From Acidobacteriota bacterium (lineage in GTDB: Bacteria; Acidobacteriota; Terriglobia; UBA7540): 10,915 nucleotides of DNA. Positions 1-7,323 of the stretch are shown one piece after another. The translations under genes and the position numbers were made by a program. Within the stretch, counting starts at the first letter, position 1. Each line of letters opens with the position of its first letter. Where the stretch lies: positions 1 through 10,915 of the forward strand of contig PMYF01000427.1 of assembly GCA_003171295.1 (NCBI GenBank), in the 5' to 3' direction. The notes below the pieces were generated by a model. It was not told the DNA's origin and made no database searches. It was given only the letters and a program-made list of their open reading frames with translations.

Positions 1-1056
1 AACACGAATCTTGGCAACGGGTACTCTGGCGACGACCTCCGTGCCTGGAACTATAAAGACGGCGCGCTGGATCGTTTCAACGTCACCGTGGAGCGCGAGC
101 TGCCCGGGAAATTCCGGGCCCAACTCAGCTTTGTCGAAACCGACGCCCGCCACCTCGACTCCAACGCGACTTGGGACCAATTTAATATAAACGAGGCAAA
201 CCCCAATCTCATGAATAGCCTGGGGGGACAGGGGGGGGTGCAGTACCCGAATCCGTTCTACAATTACCTGACGCCCGCCCAGTACCCGGGCTCCTTGCGC
301 AACCAGCCAACCGTATCTTTGGGGCAACTGTTGCTGCCCTATCCCCAATACGGCGGGCTATATGAAAGCCACGTACCGGTTAATGGCGACAAAGTCCGGA
401 ACATTGAGATTCAACTGCACCGGACCTATGCGAACGGCTTCAGCCTCCTGGGATCCTATGTGTACAGTCGCGAGCAGTCGACCCAGTTTCCGGACGCGAT
501 CTACAACTACAACGGCAACTATGCTCCCCTTTGGTCGGAAGGAACCTACCCGCACCACCGGGCGATCGTCTCCACCCTCTACGCCCTGCCGATCGGGCGC
601 GGCAGGAGGAATCTGGCACACCTGAATCCGGTCGTCGACGGTGTTATTGGCGGCTGGTCTGCCAGTTCGATTATCAGCATCACTTCTGGCAAGCCCCTGA
701 TGTTTGGTGGGGCCGGCCTCATGACTGGCAATCCCACCCAGAATGTTCCCGCGGGATATGGGTTCAACCCTGGCGCATTTACACTTCGGCCCCCCTATAC
801 GGAATTTAACGGACCTCTGGTCTTTCCCGGCGTGGATGGGCCCGGCCAGTGGAACATCAACGCCCAACTGTCGAAGAGCTTCCGCATTCGGGAAGGCATG
901 AAGCTTGAATTCCGGATGGAGGCTTACAACCTGACCAATAGCGTAATGTGGAACAATGAGAACACTTCTTACGGTGCCAGCACGTTTGGGCAAGAGAACC
1001 TTGGCCAAAGCAACATCGGCCGCACGCTGCAGTACTCCTTGCGGCTGAACTTCTGA
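1..1056 (+). CDS. TonB-dependent receptor, C-terminal part (partial at window start)
   Basis: Outer-membrane beta-barrel receptor of the Oar/carboxypeptidase-regulatory-domain type common in Acidobacteriota, inferred to take up a large ligand with TonB energy. The frame is open from base 1, so the gene starts outside the window and the apparent GTG start near 88 is not real. Seen: alternating aromatic/polar barrel strands, the segment KSFRIREGMKLEFRMEAYNL near the end (typical of the last strands in this family), and a C-terminal QYSLRLNF ending in Phe, the usual outer-membrane barrel signature recognised by BAM. The plug and TonB box lie upstream. It precedes three genes for secreted proteins on the same strand, which fits a nutrient-uptake locus, but a 185-base gap with an inverted repeat separates them, so co-transcription is not certain. 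The substrate cannot be read from the sequence. Confidence 0.9.
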   Translation, partial: NTNLGNGYSGDDLRAWNYKDGALDRFNVTVERELPGKFRAQLSFVETDARHLDSNATWDQFNINEANPNLMNSLGGQGGVQYPNPFYNYLTPAQYPGSLRNQPTVSLGQLLLPYPQYGGLYESHVPVNGDKVRNIEIQLHRTYANGFSLLGSYVYSREQSTQFPDAIYNYNGNYAPLWSEGTYPHHRAIVSTLYALPIGRGRRNLAHLNPVVDGVIGGWSASSIISITSGKPLMFGGAGLMTGNPTQNVPAGYGFNPGAFTLRPPYTEFNGPLVFPGVDGPGQWNINAQLSKSFRIREGMKLEFRMEAYNLTNSVMWNNENTSYGASTFGQENLGQSNIGRTLQYSLRLNF

Positions 1057-1082
1057 TTCTAGGAGTAAGTCGTCAACAACAG

Positions 1083-1152
1083 TCTCTCAACGAAGAATCA
1101 ACAACTCGCAGACGCCTGAGTCTTGCTAAGTTCTTGGTTCTTCGTCAGAGAG
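1083..1152. repeat. Large inverted repeat between receptor and propeller genes
   Basis: ACGAAGAA at 1090-1097 is perfectly complementary to TTCTTCGT at 1138-1145. The pairing continues outward through TCTCTC (1083-1088) and AGAGAGA (1147-1152) with small bulges, leaving about 40 bases in the loop. No T-run follows, so it is not a standard intrinsic terminator. It may stabilise mRNA ends or attenuate read-through from the receptor gene into the next operon. Confidence 0.45.
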
Positions 1153-1241
1153 ATCCATCCCCAATAGGCCTCGAGAATAGAAATCCCGCTTGATCATAAC
1201 CATCTGTGAATCTATGTTGGAGTAAAGGCGGTAAGCTTGCT

Positions 1242-2468
1242 ATGCGACTCGTGTTGTACCTCGCGGCAGCGGCATTCCTGGCAGCCACCGGCTCCCGAGC
1301 TGCTGAATTCACCGGAAAAAACGTGAGCTTTCTGAATTACCCCGGATTCCCGGAAGCCGACTCCAGCTGGGGCTCGATCGGCTACAATACGGCCTACAAC
1401 AAGGTCTACATCAGCGTGACCAATCATCGCGACCGCCAGGGCCTGTTTGAATATGACGTCGCGTCGAAAAGCATACGGCTCTGCGGATTCATTGGAGACC
1501 TGGGCCACCTGCGGAGTTTCGAGTGGCAGGGCAAAATCCACACTCAGCTCGTGGAAGGCCCGGACGGCGCCATGTATTTCGGCTCGGATGGCGGCGAAAC
1601 CCGCGAGGAGGAATTGAAGGAGCATCCAGCCGGCTATGGCGGAGGCTTTTTCTTCAAGTGGGACCCGCGCGAGGGACGCCTCACCAATTTGGGCATGGCG
1701 CTCCCTTATGAAGGGATCAAGGACATCGGCGCGGATCCCATCGACGGCCTGCTCTTCGCCGTGTCTTATCCCCAGGTCCATCTGCTCACCTATAACGTCG
1801 CCAAAAACGATCTGCGCGACCTCGGCCGTTTCGGATCCGGCCACGTGCCTCGCGTGATCTTCCACGACGGGTGGGGCAACTTCTACTACGTGGACTGGCG
1901 GCAGCGCCTGGTCGAGTATACCCACGACACGCGTAAGCTGGTCTTTGCCCGCGACAGCCTGCCGGCCTTTCCCGGGACGGGGGGTGAGCGCATCATCACC
2001 GGCATCACGGCCTATGCGGTCGACAAACCATCCGGCGTGATTTATCTCATCACTTACGGCTCCAAGATGCTGGCCTTTCACCCGCAACGAACTGGAATCG
2101 GCAAGGTCGATGATCTGGGGGGCATTTACGATCTCGAAGGCCGGCCGCCGTACAATTACTATTGCCCTAACCTGGCGCTCGGCAAAAACGGAAAGTTGTA
2201 TTACTTTCTGGGCGGACACGGCTCGTTCGCGGGGGAGGGTGCCGGCGTCTCGCTAATGGAGTTTGACCCCAAGACGCGGACTAAGCGGATTCTTCTCACC
2301 TATCCGCTTTCCGCGCTCAGCGAAGCCACCGGCTCCGACATAGAGGATGCAGAGGGCAACCTGTACTACGCCGGCCGCCACGACGACAGCACGGGTGCCA
2401 GCATGGGTGAAACCCGGGCCAGCCACCCGTTTTTGATTATTGTGAATCCCCAGCGGGGCGTCCAATGA
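1242..2468 (+). CDS. Secreted beta-propeller protein (first of a tandem pair)
   Basis: A 408-residue protein predicted to be exported and to fold as a beta-propeller, related in style to SMP-30/PQQ/YVTN-type repeat proteins. ATG 1242 is preferred over an in-frame GTG at 1206 because it directly begins a signal peptide (MRLVLYLAAAAFLAATGSRA, cleavage about residue 20), and a purine-rich AAAGGCGG lies about 10 bases upstream. Seen: recurring blade elements such as GPDGAMYFGS (about 106-115), ADPIDGLLFAVSYP, DGWGNFYYVD, KNGKLYYFLGG and EDAEGNLYYAG near the C-terminus, each an Asp/Gly turn followed by hydrophobic strands. It shares blade order and wording with the next gene (NLGMALPYEG versus DLGMPVPSEG), so the two are paralogues. 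The stop overlaps the next start (ATGA), indicating translational coupling. No catalytic motif is recognised; it may bind carbohydrate or act as a lyase or lactonase-like enzyme. Confidence 0.88.
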   Translation: MRLVLYLAAAAFLAATGSRAAEFTGKNVSFLNYPGFPEADSSWGSIGYNTAYNKVYISVTNHRDRQGLFEYDVASKSIRLCGFIGDLGHLRSFEWQGKIHTQLVEGPDGAMYFGSDGGETREEELKEHPAGYGGGFFFKWDPREGRLTNLGMALPYEGIKDIGADPIDGLLFAVSYPQVHLLTYNVAKNDLRDLGRFGSGHVPRVIFHDGWGNFYYVDWRQRLVEYTHDTRKLVFARDSLPAFPGTGGERIITGITAYAVDKPSGVIYLITYGSKMLAFHPQRTGIGKVDDLGGIYDLEGRPPYNYYCPNLALGKNGKLYYFLGGHGSFAGEGAGVSLMEFDPKTRTKRILLTYPLSALSEATGSDIEDAEGNLYYAGRHDDSTGASMGETRASHPFLIIVNPQRGVQ

Positions 2469-3661
2469 GACTATTCTTGTGTATCGCTGCGGCCGTCCTG
2501 GCAGCCGTGCTCCCCTCGCCCGCGCAATACCGGTATTTTGCGCCACAGGGTGGCTTCGCCGTGGAGGTTTCGCTGGAAAACTCTCCGTACCTCCGATTGC
2601 CCATTTACCGGAATGCCATCACTTCGCTCGAAGTCGTGGGCGATTTTGCCATCGGCGGCACTTCCGCCGATCCGGGCCTGAGTCCCTACCTGTTCGCGGT
2701 TTCGATTTCACGGCGCCGCCTGGAGGCGGTGTTTCCCGTGGACCAGGCCGTGCCTGGACAGCAATCCATCCCAGGCGGATTCGGGCGTGGTCCGGACGGC
2801 GCCCTCTACGCCGGCACCATCGCGCAGTCCAAGGGAGACAGCGGCCACCTGCTCCGCGTCCAGGTAAACGGCGGCCGCCTCGACGTCACTGACCTCGGGA
2901 TGCCGGTGCCATCCGAAGGCGTCTTTGCCGTGACCGCGGATCCGAAAGCCGACGCAGTCTACGGCATCAGCTATCCCACCGGCAAGTTTTTCGTCTTCCA
3001 CATCGCCGATCGCAAAACTGACCTCTACGAGCAAACCGCGCTCGACCGCCAGATGCTGATGCGGCTCAAGGAATACGTGGTGAAGCCGGATGACGTCCTG
3101 AGCCGGCGCCTGGTGGTGGACGGCGGCGGACGCGTCTACGGGAGCTGCCCTCTAAACCGCGTTTTTCGCTTCGATCCCGCCACAAAAAAGGTGGAATTCC
3201 TGGAGAGCGAACTGCCCGATGTGGCCGGCCGCCGGGCGCTCGGCCGCGTCGATAGCTGGGCGATTGCCCCGGATGGAACAATCTATGGCGGCGCCGCCGC
3301 CGACGGGGAACTCTTCCGGCTCGACCCCGCAACTGGCAAGATCGCCAATCTCGGAAAACCGGCCATGATGCCGCGCATGAAGGGCATCGCCTTTGGCCGG
3401 GGCGGCCAGTTGTACGGCGTGACCGGCGCCTCCCCCGGTTACGCTCACGCCTTCACTTACGATCTCAAGAGCGGCTTCACGGACTTCGGAAACCCAGTGG
3501 TTTCCATGAAAGCCGAGGGAATTGAACAGGGCATCCCCTGGCGCGCCTTCCAGATCGGAACCGTCGCCGCTTCCGAAGATGGCAGTTACATCGTCATGGG
3601 TGAGGAAGAGTCTCTGAGCCAGTTGATAATTTTTCCGGTCACCGGCGCAACCGGCAGGTGA
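2465..3661 (+). CDS. Secreted beta-propeller protein (second of a tandem pair)
   Basis: A 398-residue exported protein. The signal peptide is MRLFLCIAAAVLAAVLPSPA, with cleavage expected before QYRYF. Propeller-like blades are visible: GPDGALYAGT (about 109-118), DPKADAVYGISYP, VDGGGRVYGSC, APDGTIYGGAAADGELFRLD and GRGGQLYGVTGASPG. Key elements sit at nearly the same residue offset as in the upstream neighbour, supporting tandem duplication and divergence. ATG 2465 overlaps the previous TGA, and the 3' end carries the ribosome binding site of the next gene, so the three genes form one translationally coupled unit. Function is unassigned. Context suggests handling of a glycan or its breakdown products in the periplasm or outside the cell. 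Confidence 0.88.
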   Translation: MRLFLCIAAAVLAAVLPSPAQYRYFAPQGGFAVEVSLENSPYLRLPIYRNAITSLEVVGDFAIGGTSADPGLSPYLFAVSISRRRLEAVFPVDQAVPGQQSIPGGFGRGPDGALYAGTIAQSKGDSGHLLRVQVNGGRLDVTDLGMPVPSEGVFAVTADPKADAVYGISYPTGKFFVFHIADRKTDLYEQTALDRQMLMRLKEYVVKPDDVLSRRLVVDGGGRVYGSCPLNRVFRFDPATKKVEFLESELPDVAGRRALGRVDSWAIAPDGTIYGGAAADGELFRLDPATGKIANLGKPAMMPRMKGIAFGRGGQLYGVTGASPGYAHAFTYDLKSGFTDFGNPVVSMKAEGIEQGIPWRAFQIGTVAASEDGSYIVMGEEESLSQLIIFPVTGATGR

Positions 3662-3663
3662 GG
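3656..3663 (+). promoter_or_regulatory. Ribosome binding site that decides the start of the DUF4091 gene
   Basis: AGGTGAGG ends 6 bases before ATG 3670 and overlaps the TGA of the preceding gene (3659-3661). This favours ATG 3670 over an in-frame GTG at 3658, which lies inside the Shine-Dalgarno sequence itself. Confidence 0.7.
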
Positions 3664-3669
3664 CTCCCG

Positions 3670-5427
3670 ATGAAACCCATTTTCGTTATCGCCTTTCTGA
3701 TGAGTGGCGTCGCCGCCCTGGCGCAGACGCCCTCCGTCGAGGTTTGGGCTGTCCCGAGCGCCGTCAAGGTTCGGCCCGACGACCGCGTGCAGGCCCGCAA
3801 CCTGGTGTGGGACAAGAGCACCAAGACCATTTCCATTGCCGGGGCAAAAAACGAACACATTCCCTTTCAAATCGTGATCACCGTTCCGCCGCCCCCGGAC
3901 AGGTATCACCCCGCCGCTTCCGGGTTCTTCGTGGAAGTCAGCGACCTGGTTTCCGGCACCGGCCGCCTCGCGCGGGACCAGGTGAAGCTCTATTTCGAGC
4001 ACGTCATCCTTTGCCCCGGCAAATCCAGCCCGATCGGAGAGACGGGCTTCTGGCCGGACGCGCTGGCCCCGCTGACGGATCCGTTCGGCATGGCGGCGTC
4101 CTTCCGCGAAGCCGTTCGGAACCGCGGCATATGGATTGATGTCATCACCCCTCCCGACCTCCCCGCCGGCGACTATGCCGGAACCGTCCGCGTCACGCAG
4201 AACGGCCAGGAGGTCGATCGCCTCGACCTCCGGTTGAAGGTCTACAATTTCGCACTGCCCTCGGAGACCCATCTCATCACTTACATGGGGGTCTCCAGTG
4301 GAAGCCTCGCCGCTTTCCATCACGTCGCCCCTTCTTCGCCGGAAGCCAAAGCGCTGCTTCGGAAGTACTGTGCCTTTCTCTATGCCAGCCGCATGGAACC
4401 TTGGTTCAACGAGGCGCTGCAGCCGCAAATCAAAGAATCCGGCGGCGCCGTCACCCTCAGTTTCGACGCCGAAGCGTATGACCTCTACATGAAGCAGTGG
4501 AAAACCAAGCGCGTGATTCTGGAGTCGGCGCCCAGGGGTTTGATCCGCGGATCGCGATCCGCGGAGATATCCCCGGAGACCGCTCAACTCGTCAAGTCTT
4601 ACCTAAAGCAGGTGCGCGATTACTATCGCAAGAACGGCTGGCTCGACCGCCTCGTCTTCAACAGCCCCATCGATGAACCAAACACCGCGGAAGACTTCGA
4701 GGAAACCCGCAAGTGGGCCTCCCTGGTGCATGAAGCCGCGCCGGGGGTTCCGTTTCTGGCGACCAAAACTCCCGTGCCGCAGCACGCCGAATGGGGTACT
4801 CTGCGCGGATTCGTCGATAGCTTCTCCATTCACGGTAATGACCTGAACGGGACCGAAATCAAGGACGCCATCCGCGAGGGGCGGGCCAAAGGTGGCGAGA
4901 TGAGCTGGTACATTTCGTGCGACCAGGCTTACCCGCAACCCAACTACTTCATCGACGCGCCGGCCATGGATCCGCTCATGGTGCCATGGATTACCTGGCG
5001 CTACGGCATGCAGGGCATCCTTTACTGGGACATGAAAGACTGGTCGGAAGTGAAGAGCCCCTGGACCGACCCGGTCACCTATAAGAGCGGTTATTTCTGC
5101 AGCAAGGGCGGCGTGCTGAACGGCGAAGGTTCGCTGATGTACCCCGGGAGCGAAACCAGGCAGTACACCGGGCAAGCCAACGTCGATGGGCCGTGTTCCT
5201 CGATTCGTTTCGAATTGCTTTGCGAAGGCATTGAAGACTACGAGTATCTGTGGCTGTTGAAGTCGCTCGGAGACGCATCCTTTGCCGATGACGCCGTCAA
5301 AAGCATGGTGGTGGATGTCAGCGCCTTCTCCCGAAATCCGGAGGATCTGTTCGCCCTGCGCGAGAAGATGGCGCGCCGCATCGAACAATTGGCCGGCAAC
5401 AAGGCCTCGGCCGCAGCTCGTCCGTGA
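3670..5427 (+). CDS. Secreted DUF4091 / GH123-like putative glycosidase
   Basis: A 585-residue exported protein resembling the GH123/DUF4091 group (GH123 members are beta-N-acetylgalactosaminidases using substrate-assisted catalysis). Signal peptide: MKPIFVIAFLMSGVAALA, cleavage about residue 18. Residues about 20-200 look like the N-terminal beta-sandwich (KNEHIPFQIVI; GDYAGTVRVT). The catalytic barrel follows: FNSPIDEP holds an adjacent Asp-Glu pair, D335-E336, in the position expected of the catalytic pair; YGMQGILYWDMKDW (about 444-457) and CEGIEDYEYLWLL (about 518-530) are DUF4091 hallmarks. Length is normal for the group and no residue appears missing. It is the last gene of the coupled unit with the two propellers. 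The actual sugar is unknown: many DUF4091 proteins are uncharacterised, and N-acetylhexosaminidase activity is only inferred. Confidence 0.88.
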   Translation: MKPIFVIAFLMSGVAALAQTPSVEVWAVPSAVKVRPDDRVQARNLVWDKSTKTISIAGAKNEHIPFQIVITVPPPPDRYHPAASGFFVEVSDLVSGTGRLARDQVKLYFEHVILCPGKSSPIGETGFWPDALAPLTDPFGMAASFREAVRNRGIWIDVITPPDLPAGDYAGTVRVTQNGQEVDRLDLRLKVYNFALPSETHLITYMGVSSGSLAAFHHVAPSSPEAKALLRKYCAFLYASRMEPWFNEALQPQIKESGGAVTLSFDAEAYDLYMKQWKTKRVILESAPRGLIRGSRSAEISPETAQLVKSYLKQVRDYYRKNGWLDRLVFNSPIDEPNTAEDFEETRKWASLVHEAAPGVPFLATKTPVPQHAEWGTLRGFVDSFSIHGNDLNGTEIKDAIREGRAKGGEMSWYISCDQAYPQPNYFIDAPAMDPLMVPWITWRYGMQGILYWDMKDWSEVKSPWTDPVTYKSGYFCSKGGVLNGEGSLMYPGSETRQYTGQANVDGPCSSIRFELLCEGIEDYEYLWLLKSLGDASFADDAVKSMVVDVSAFSRNPEDLFALREKMARRIEQLAGNKASAAARP

Positions 5428-5536
5428 GGTGCGGCCCGGGCGGAGTCAGCAAAACGCGATCCGCCCGGCCCTCCTCCTCCTCACTGCGAACTCGCGAGAA
5501 ATTGCGGGTGGAGATCATTCCCGCATTGCCGATCTC

Positions 5537-5809
5537 ATGAGTGGCATTTCCGACCTACGGGAGGACTATCGCGCCGCCCTGCTGAAAAGGGACCCCGAAT
5601 ACGAATACTGGTGGGGGATGCAGCGGCAATTTTCAAAGCTTCGAAGCGATTTTCACGAGGGAGAAGCCCTCCCGGCTTTGGAATCGGAGCGCCCACAACT
5701 GGAACGGTGGAAACGTCTGTGTTATAGACCGACGACGGCCACGGCGTTTTCTCGGAACGGATGTGTTGCAAAGATTAAGCGAGGACAAAGAGCGACCCGA
5801 AACGGGTGA
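5537..5809 (+). pseudogene. Possible gene fragment cut off by the IS6 remnant
   Basis: An open frame with ATG 5537 reads MSGISDLREDYRAALLKRDP and continues with a charged, helix-like stretch (EYEYWWGMQRQFSKLRSDF). Composition looks like coding sequence, but I do not recognise the family. From about 5759 the frame enters the terminal repeat of the insertion sequence, and its last 17 or so codons are IS-derived. There is no clear ribosome binding site near the ATG, so this may be the middle of a gene whose start decayed. It could equally be non-coding sequence that happens to stay open. Confidence 0.3.
5759..5773. repeat. IS6-type terminal inverted repeat (left end)
   Basis: GGATGTGTTGCAAAG matches the common IS6-family terminus GGTTCTGTTGCAAAG (recalled, not searched) at 13 of 15 positions, and lies about 50 bases beyond the transposase stop codon, the normal place for the 3' end of the element. 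Confidence 0.6.
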
Positions 5810-5822
5810 CATAGCTGTGAGT

Positions 5823-6389
5823 TCAGGCGGTGAGGCCGAACACCCGTTCGATGAACCGGTTCTGCGTTCGGACGTCACCCTTCACCCACCGAACCTGTCC
5901 CTTCCTAATCTTGTGCATCGTCTCGTAGCCTTGAATCGTCCTCCGCGCAAAACTGAACTGGCGAAAGTGTTGCTTGGCACGGATCCGTTTCTTGATGGCG
6001 CGGTGATCTTGCTCCAGAATGTTGTTCAGATATTGAACCGGCCGATGACGGCAGCGCTTTCGCAGGACTTTTTCTTCCTTGAATTCATGAATCGCTGGCG
6101 GATAGCACTTGGCCTTGTCGATGTTAATCACCCGCGGCTGGGGGGTGACATGGGTCTGCAGCGCCATGGCAAACAACGCCTGGGCGGCATCGGCAGAACG
6201 AAACGCCAACAGGAAGAAATCGATCGTCGCTCCCGCCGAATCGATTGCTCGATAGAGGTAGAACCAGCGACCTTTGACCCGCACGTACGTCAGGAATTCG
6301 TTGCGAAGATGGTTGAACCCGGGACATGCTGCCGACCCGTTCCCGCCAGACACCCTGGTACCGTTTCCTACACGGGCCGGCCTGAGCAA
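5823..6389 (-). pseudogene. IS6-family transposase, N-terminally truncated and catalytically broken
   Basis: The readable part of a DDE transposase. Seen: TYVRVKGRWFYLYRAIDS, INIDKAKCYPPAI (second catalytic Asp), YLNNILEQDHRAIKKRI (catalytic Glu), RRTIQGYETMHKIRKGQ and an intact-looking C-terminus ending RFIERVFGLTA. The first catalytic Asp, normally in a W-x-x-DETY motif, is absent: the region reads LRNEFLTYVRVKG, with Asn in place of Asp and two extra residues. The N-terminal helix-turn-helix region is not recoverable in this frame; a weak VEHT...QA trace occurs in another frame at about 6370-6415, suggesting frameshifts as well. The 188 residues present compare with roughly 230 in intact members. 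The ATG at 6389 is arbitrary. Confidence 0.8.
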
Positions 6390-6464
6390 GCATACCTCCC
6401 GGCGTGTGCTCGACCTGTGATATGGGTGCGTGACGGGTATTTCGGGCAGGGTATCGGTTCTTCC

Positions 6465-7055
6465 TCACTTTGGGCCGCTCCTGGCATTGGGCAGGCCAAG
6501 AATATACTTGACCGCCGACCGCATCAATTCCGTGTGGGCACCCTGCGGATGCCGGAGAAAGAAAGCGGACGCGATGTGACCTCCAACGCTGTACGTTCCC
6601 CATTTGAACATCGGGAAGCCTGGGATTGCCTGAGGCTGGCTATCCGTGGGTGGAAAATCTCTGCTCTTGCTCGTAAAGACGACCACCTTGTCTGGCTGGT
6701 TCTCTTGGATAAGGCGCTTAAGGCGACCCTCCGCCCGACTGAGCTGTTCCGGCGTGCCCGCGTTGTAGCGCTCGGTTCCGCTGCCAACACAATTCGGTAG
6801 GTAGTTGAAGAACGTGACCTGTAGCCAGAAGGCTTTGTGATTGTCGTAATCAAAGTAGTTCCTGACCCCGGTAAAGAACGCTCTTCTCAAACACCCAGAC
6901 ATAACTTTGCGGATGCAGTCAATTGTTGCCTCGTTTGTGTCCTTCCACCCTTCCTCACACCAATGAGAGTATCCGACGATTGCCACACGGTGCCCGCCGA
7001 GGCTTGTGTCTGACCTCCCGTAATCTGGGCCTATCCATGCAGTATGCTCGACCAT
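6465..7055 (-). CDS. Uracil-DNA-glycosylase-fold family protein (hypothetical)
   Basis: A 196-residue cytoplasmic protein resembling small, poorly characterised members of the uracil-DNA glycosylase superfamily. Seen: an N-terminal strand-loop VAIVGYSHW (about 24-32) where the superfamily's first motif is expected, FFTGVRNYF, then FWLQVTFFNYLPN (76-88), a helix rich in Arg/Lys, the strand PDKVVVFTSKS (121-131), and HPQG (169-172) in the place of the superfamily's His-Pro motif near the C-terminus. The family match rests on this motif order; uracil excision itself is not shown. Start ATG 7055 is supported by AGGAGG 7 bases upstream. The stop at 6465-6467 abuts the IS6 remnant, and no frame damage is visible. 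It lies in decayed accessory sequence, so it may be a mobile or defence-associated cargo gene; housekeeping DNA repair is less likely. Confidence 0.75.
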   Translation of the reverse strand: MVEHTAWIGPDYGRSDTSLGGHRVAIVGYSHWCEEGWKDTNEATIDCIRKVMSGCLRRAFFTGVRNYFDYDNHKAFWLQVTFFNYLPNCVGSGTERYNAGTPEQLSRAEGRLKRLIQENQPDKVVVFTSKSRDFPPTDSQPQAIPGFPMFKWGTYSVGGHIASAFFLRHPQGAHTELMRSAVKYILGLPNARSGPK

Positions 7056-7062
7056 AAGGACC

Positions 7063-7068
7063 CCTCCT
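7063..7068 (-). promoter_or_regulatory. Strong ribosome binding site of the UDG-fold gene
   Basis: On the minus strand this reads AGGAGG, 7 bases before ATG 7055. It is a full consensus Shine-Dalgarno and the best in the window, supporting the chosen start and an active gene. Confidence 0.75.
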
Positions 7069-7140
7069 CATCACTAGCAGTCCCCGCCAAGAATCCACCC
7101 TTCAACCTCCTGGATTATACGTTCGTCCTGTTCGCCGGGC

Positions 7141-7323
7141 TCACGCTGGCCGAGGCACACCTGGTGCCAGAGGGATGGAGTCCGCTGCCTCGCTTCCATT
7201 TACGGTTCCAAGGAAATATGGTAGAAATGCAAAGGTTGCAAGAGCTAACGTGAGTTGAGTCAGCCAGATAGCGACCAGTTGTGGGAGTCCCTCAGGGCTG
7301 TGTTTTGCTGTCGTCCCGCTCAT
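7141..7323 (-). CDS. Possible small single-pass membrane protein
   Basis: A 60-residue frame beginning MSGTTAKHSPEGLPQ, followed by one hydrophobic segment (LVAIWLTQLTLALATFAFLP, about residues 16-35) and a Pro-rich tail ending VPRPA. AAAGG lies 4 bases before the ATG, slightly closer than ideal. It runs in the same direction as the UDG-fold gene, 85 bases upstream of it, so the two could share a transcript. No family is recognised. A chance open frame is a real alternative, since a 69-codon frame overlaps on the other strand. Confidence 0.35.
   Translation of the reverse strand: MSGTTAKHSPEGLPQLVAIWLTQLTLALATFAFLPYFLGTVNGSEAADSIPLAPGVPRPA

Larger units (their letters stand above)
5759..6430 (-). 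mobile_element. Degenerate IS6-family insertion sequence
   Basis: The segment holds an IS6-like terminal repeat at its left edge and, on the minus strand, most of an IS6-family transposase. IS6 elements are usually about 800 bp, so the right end would be expected near 6560, inside the neighbouring gene; no matching right terminal repeat and no 8-bp target duplication were found. The right boundary given is where transposase resemblance fades (a weak VEHT-like trace of the N-terminal region near 6400). The element therefore appears truncated and immobile. Confidence 0.7.

Noticed and set aside
1206..1241. Upstream in-frame GTG start for the first propeller gene
   Set aside because: It would place 12 polar residues before a perfect signal peptide; ATG 1242 starts the signal peptide directly.
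1212..2219. Long minus-strand frame (335 codons) opposite the first propeller gene
   Set aside because: Shadow of a GC-rich gene; the plus strand has the signal peptide, blade repeats and operon overlap.
3586..4587. Long minus-strand frame (333 codons) across the second propeller and hydrolase genes
   Set aside because: Spans two real plus-strand genes and has no domain-like features; it is a by-product of high GC at third positions.
4603..5388. Minus-strand frame of 261 codons inside the hydrolase gene
   Set aside because: Antisense to the conserved catalytic part of the DUF4091 protein; no ribosome binding site or motif.
5763..6800. Plus-strand frame of 345 codons
   Set aside because: Antisense to the transposase remnant and the UDG-fold gene, both of which show recognisable motifs on the minus strand; the frame joins two unrelated genes.
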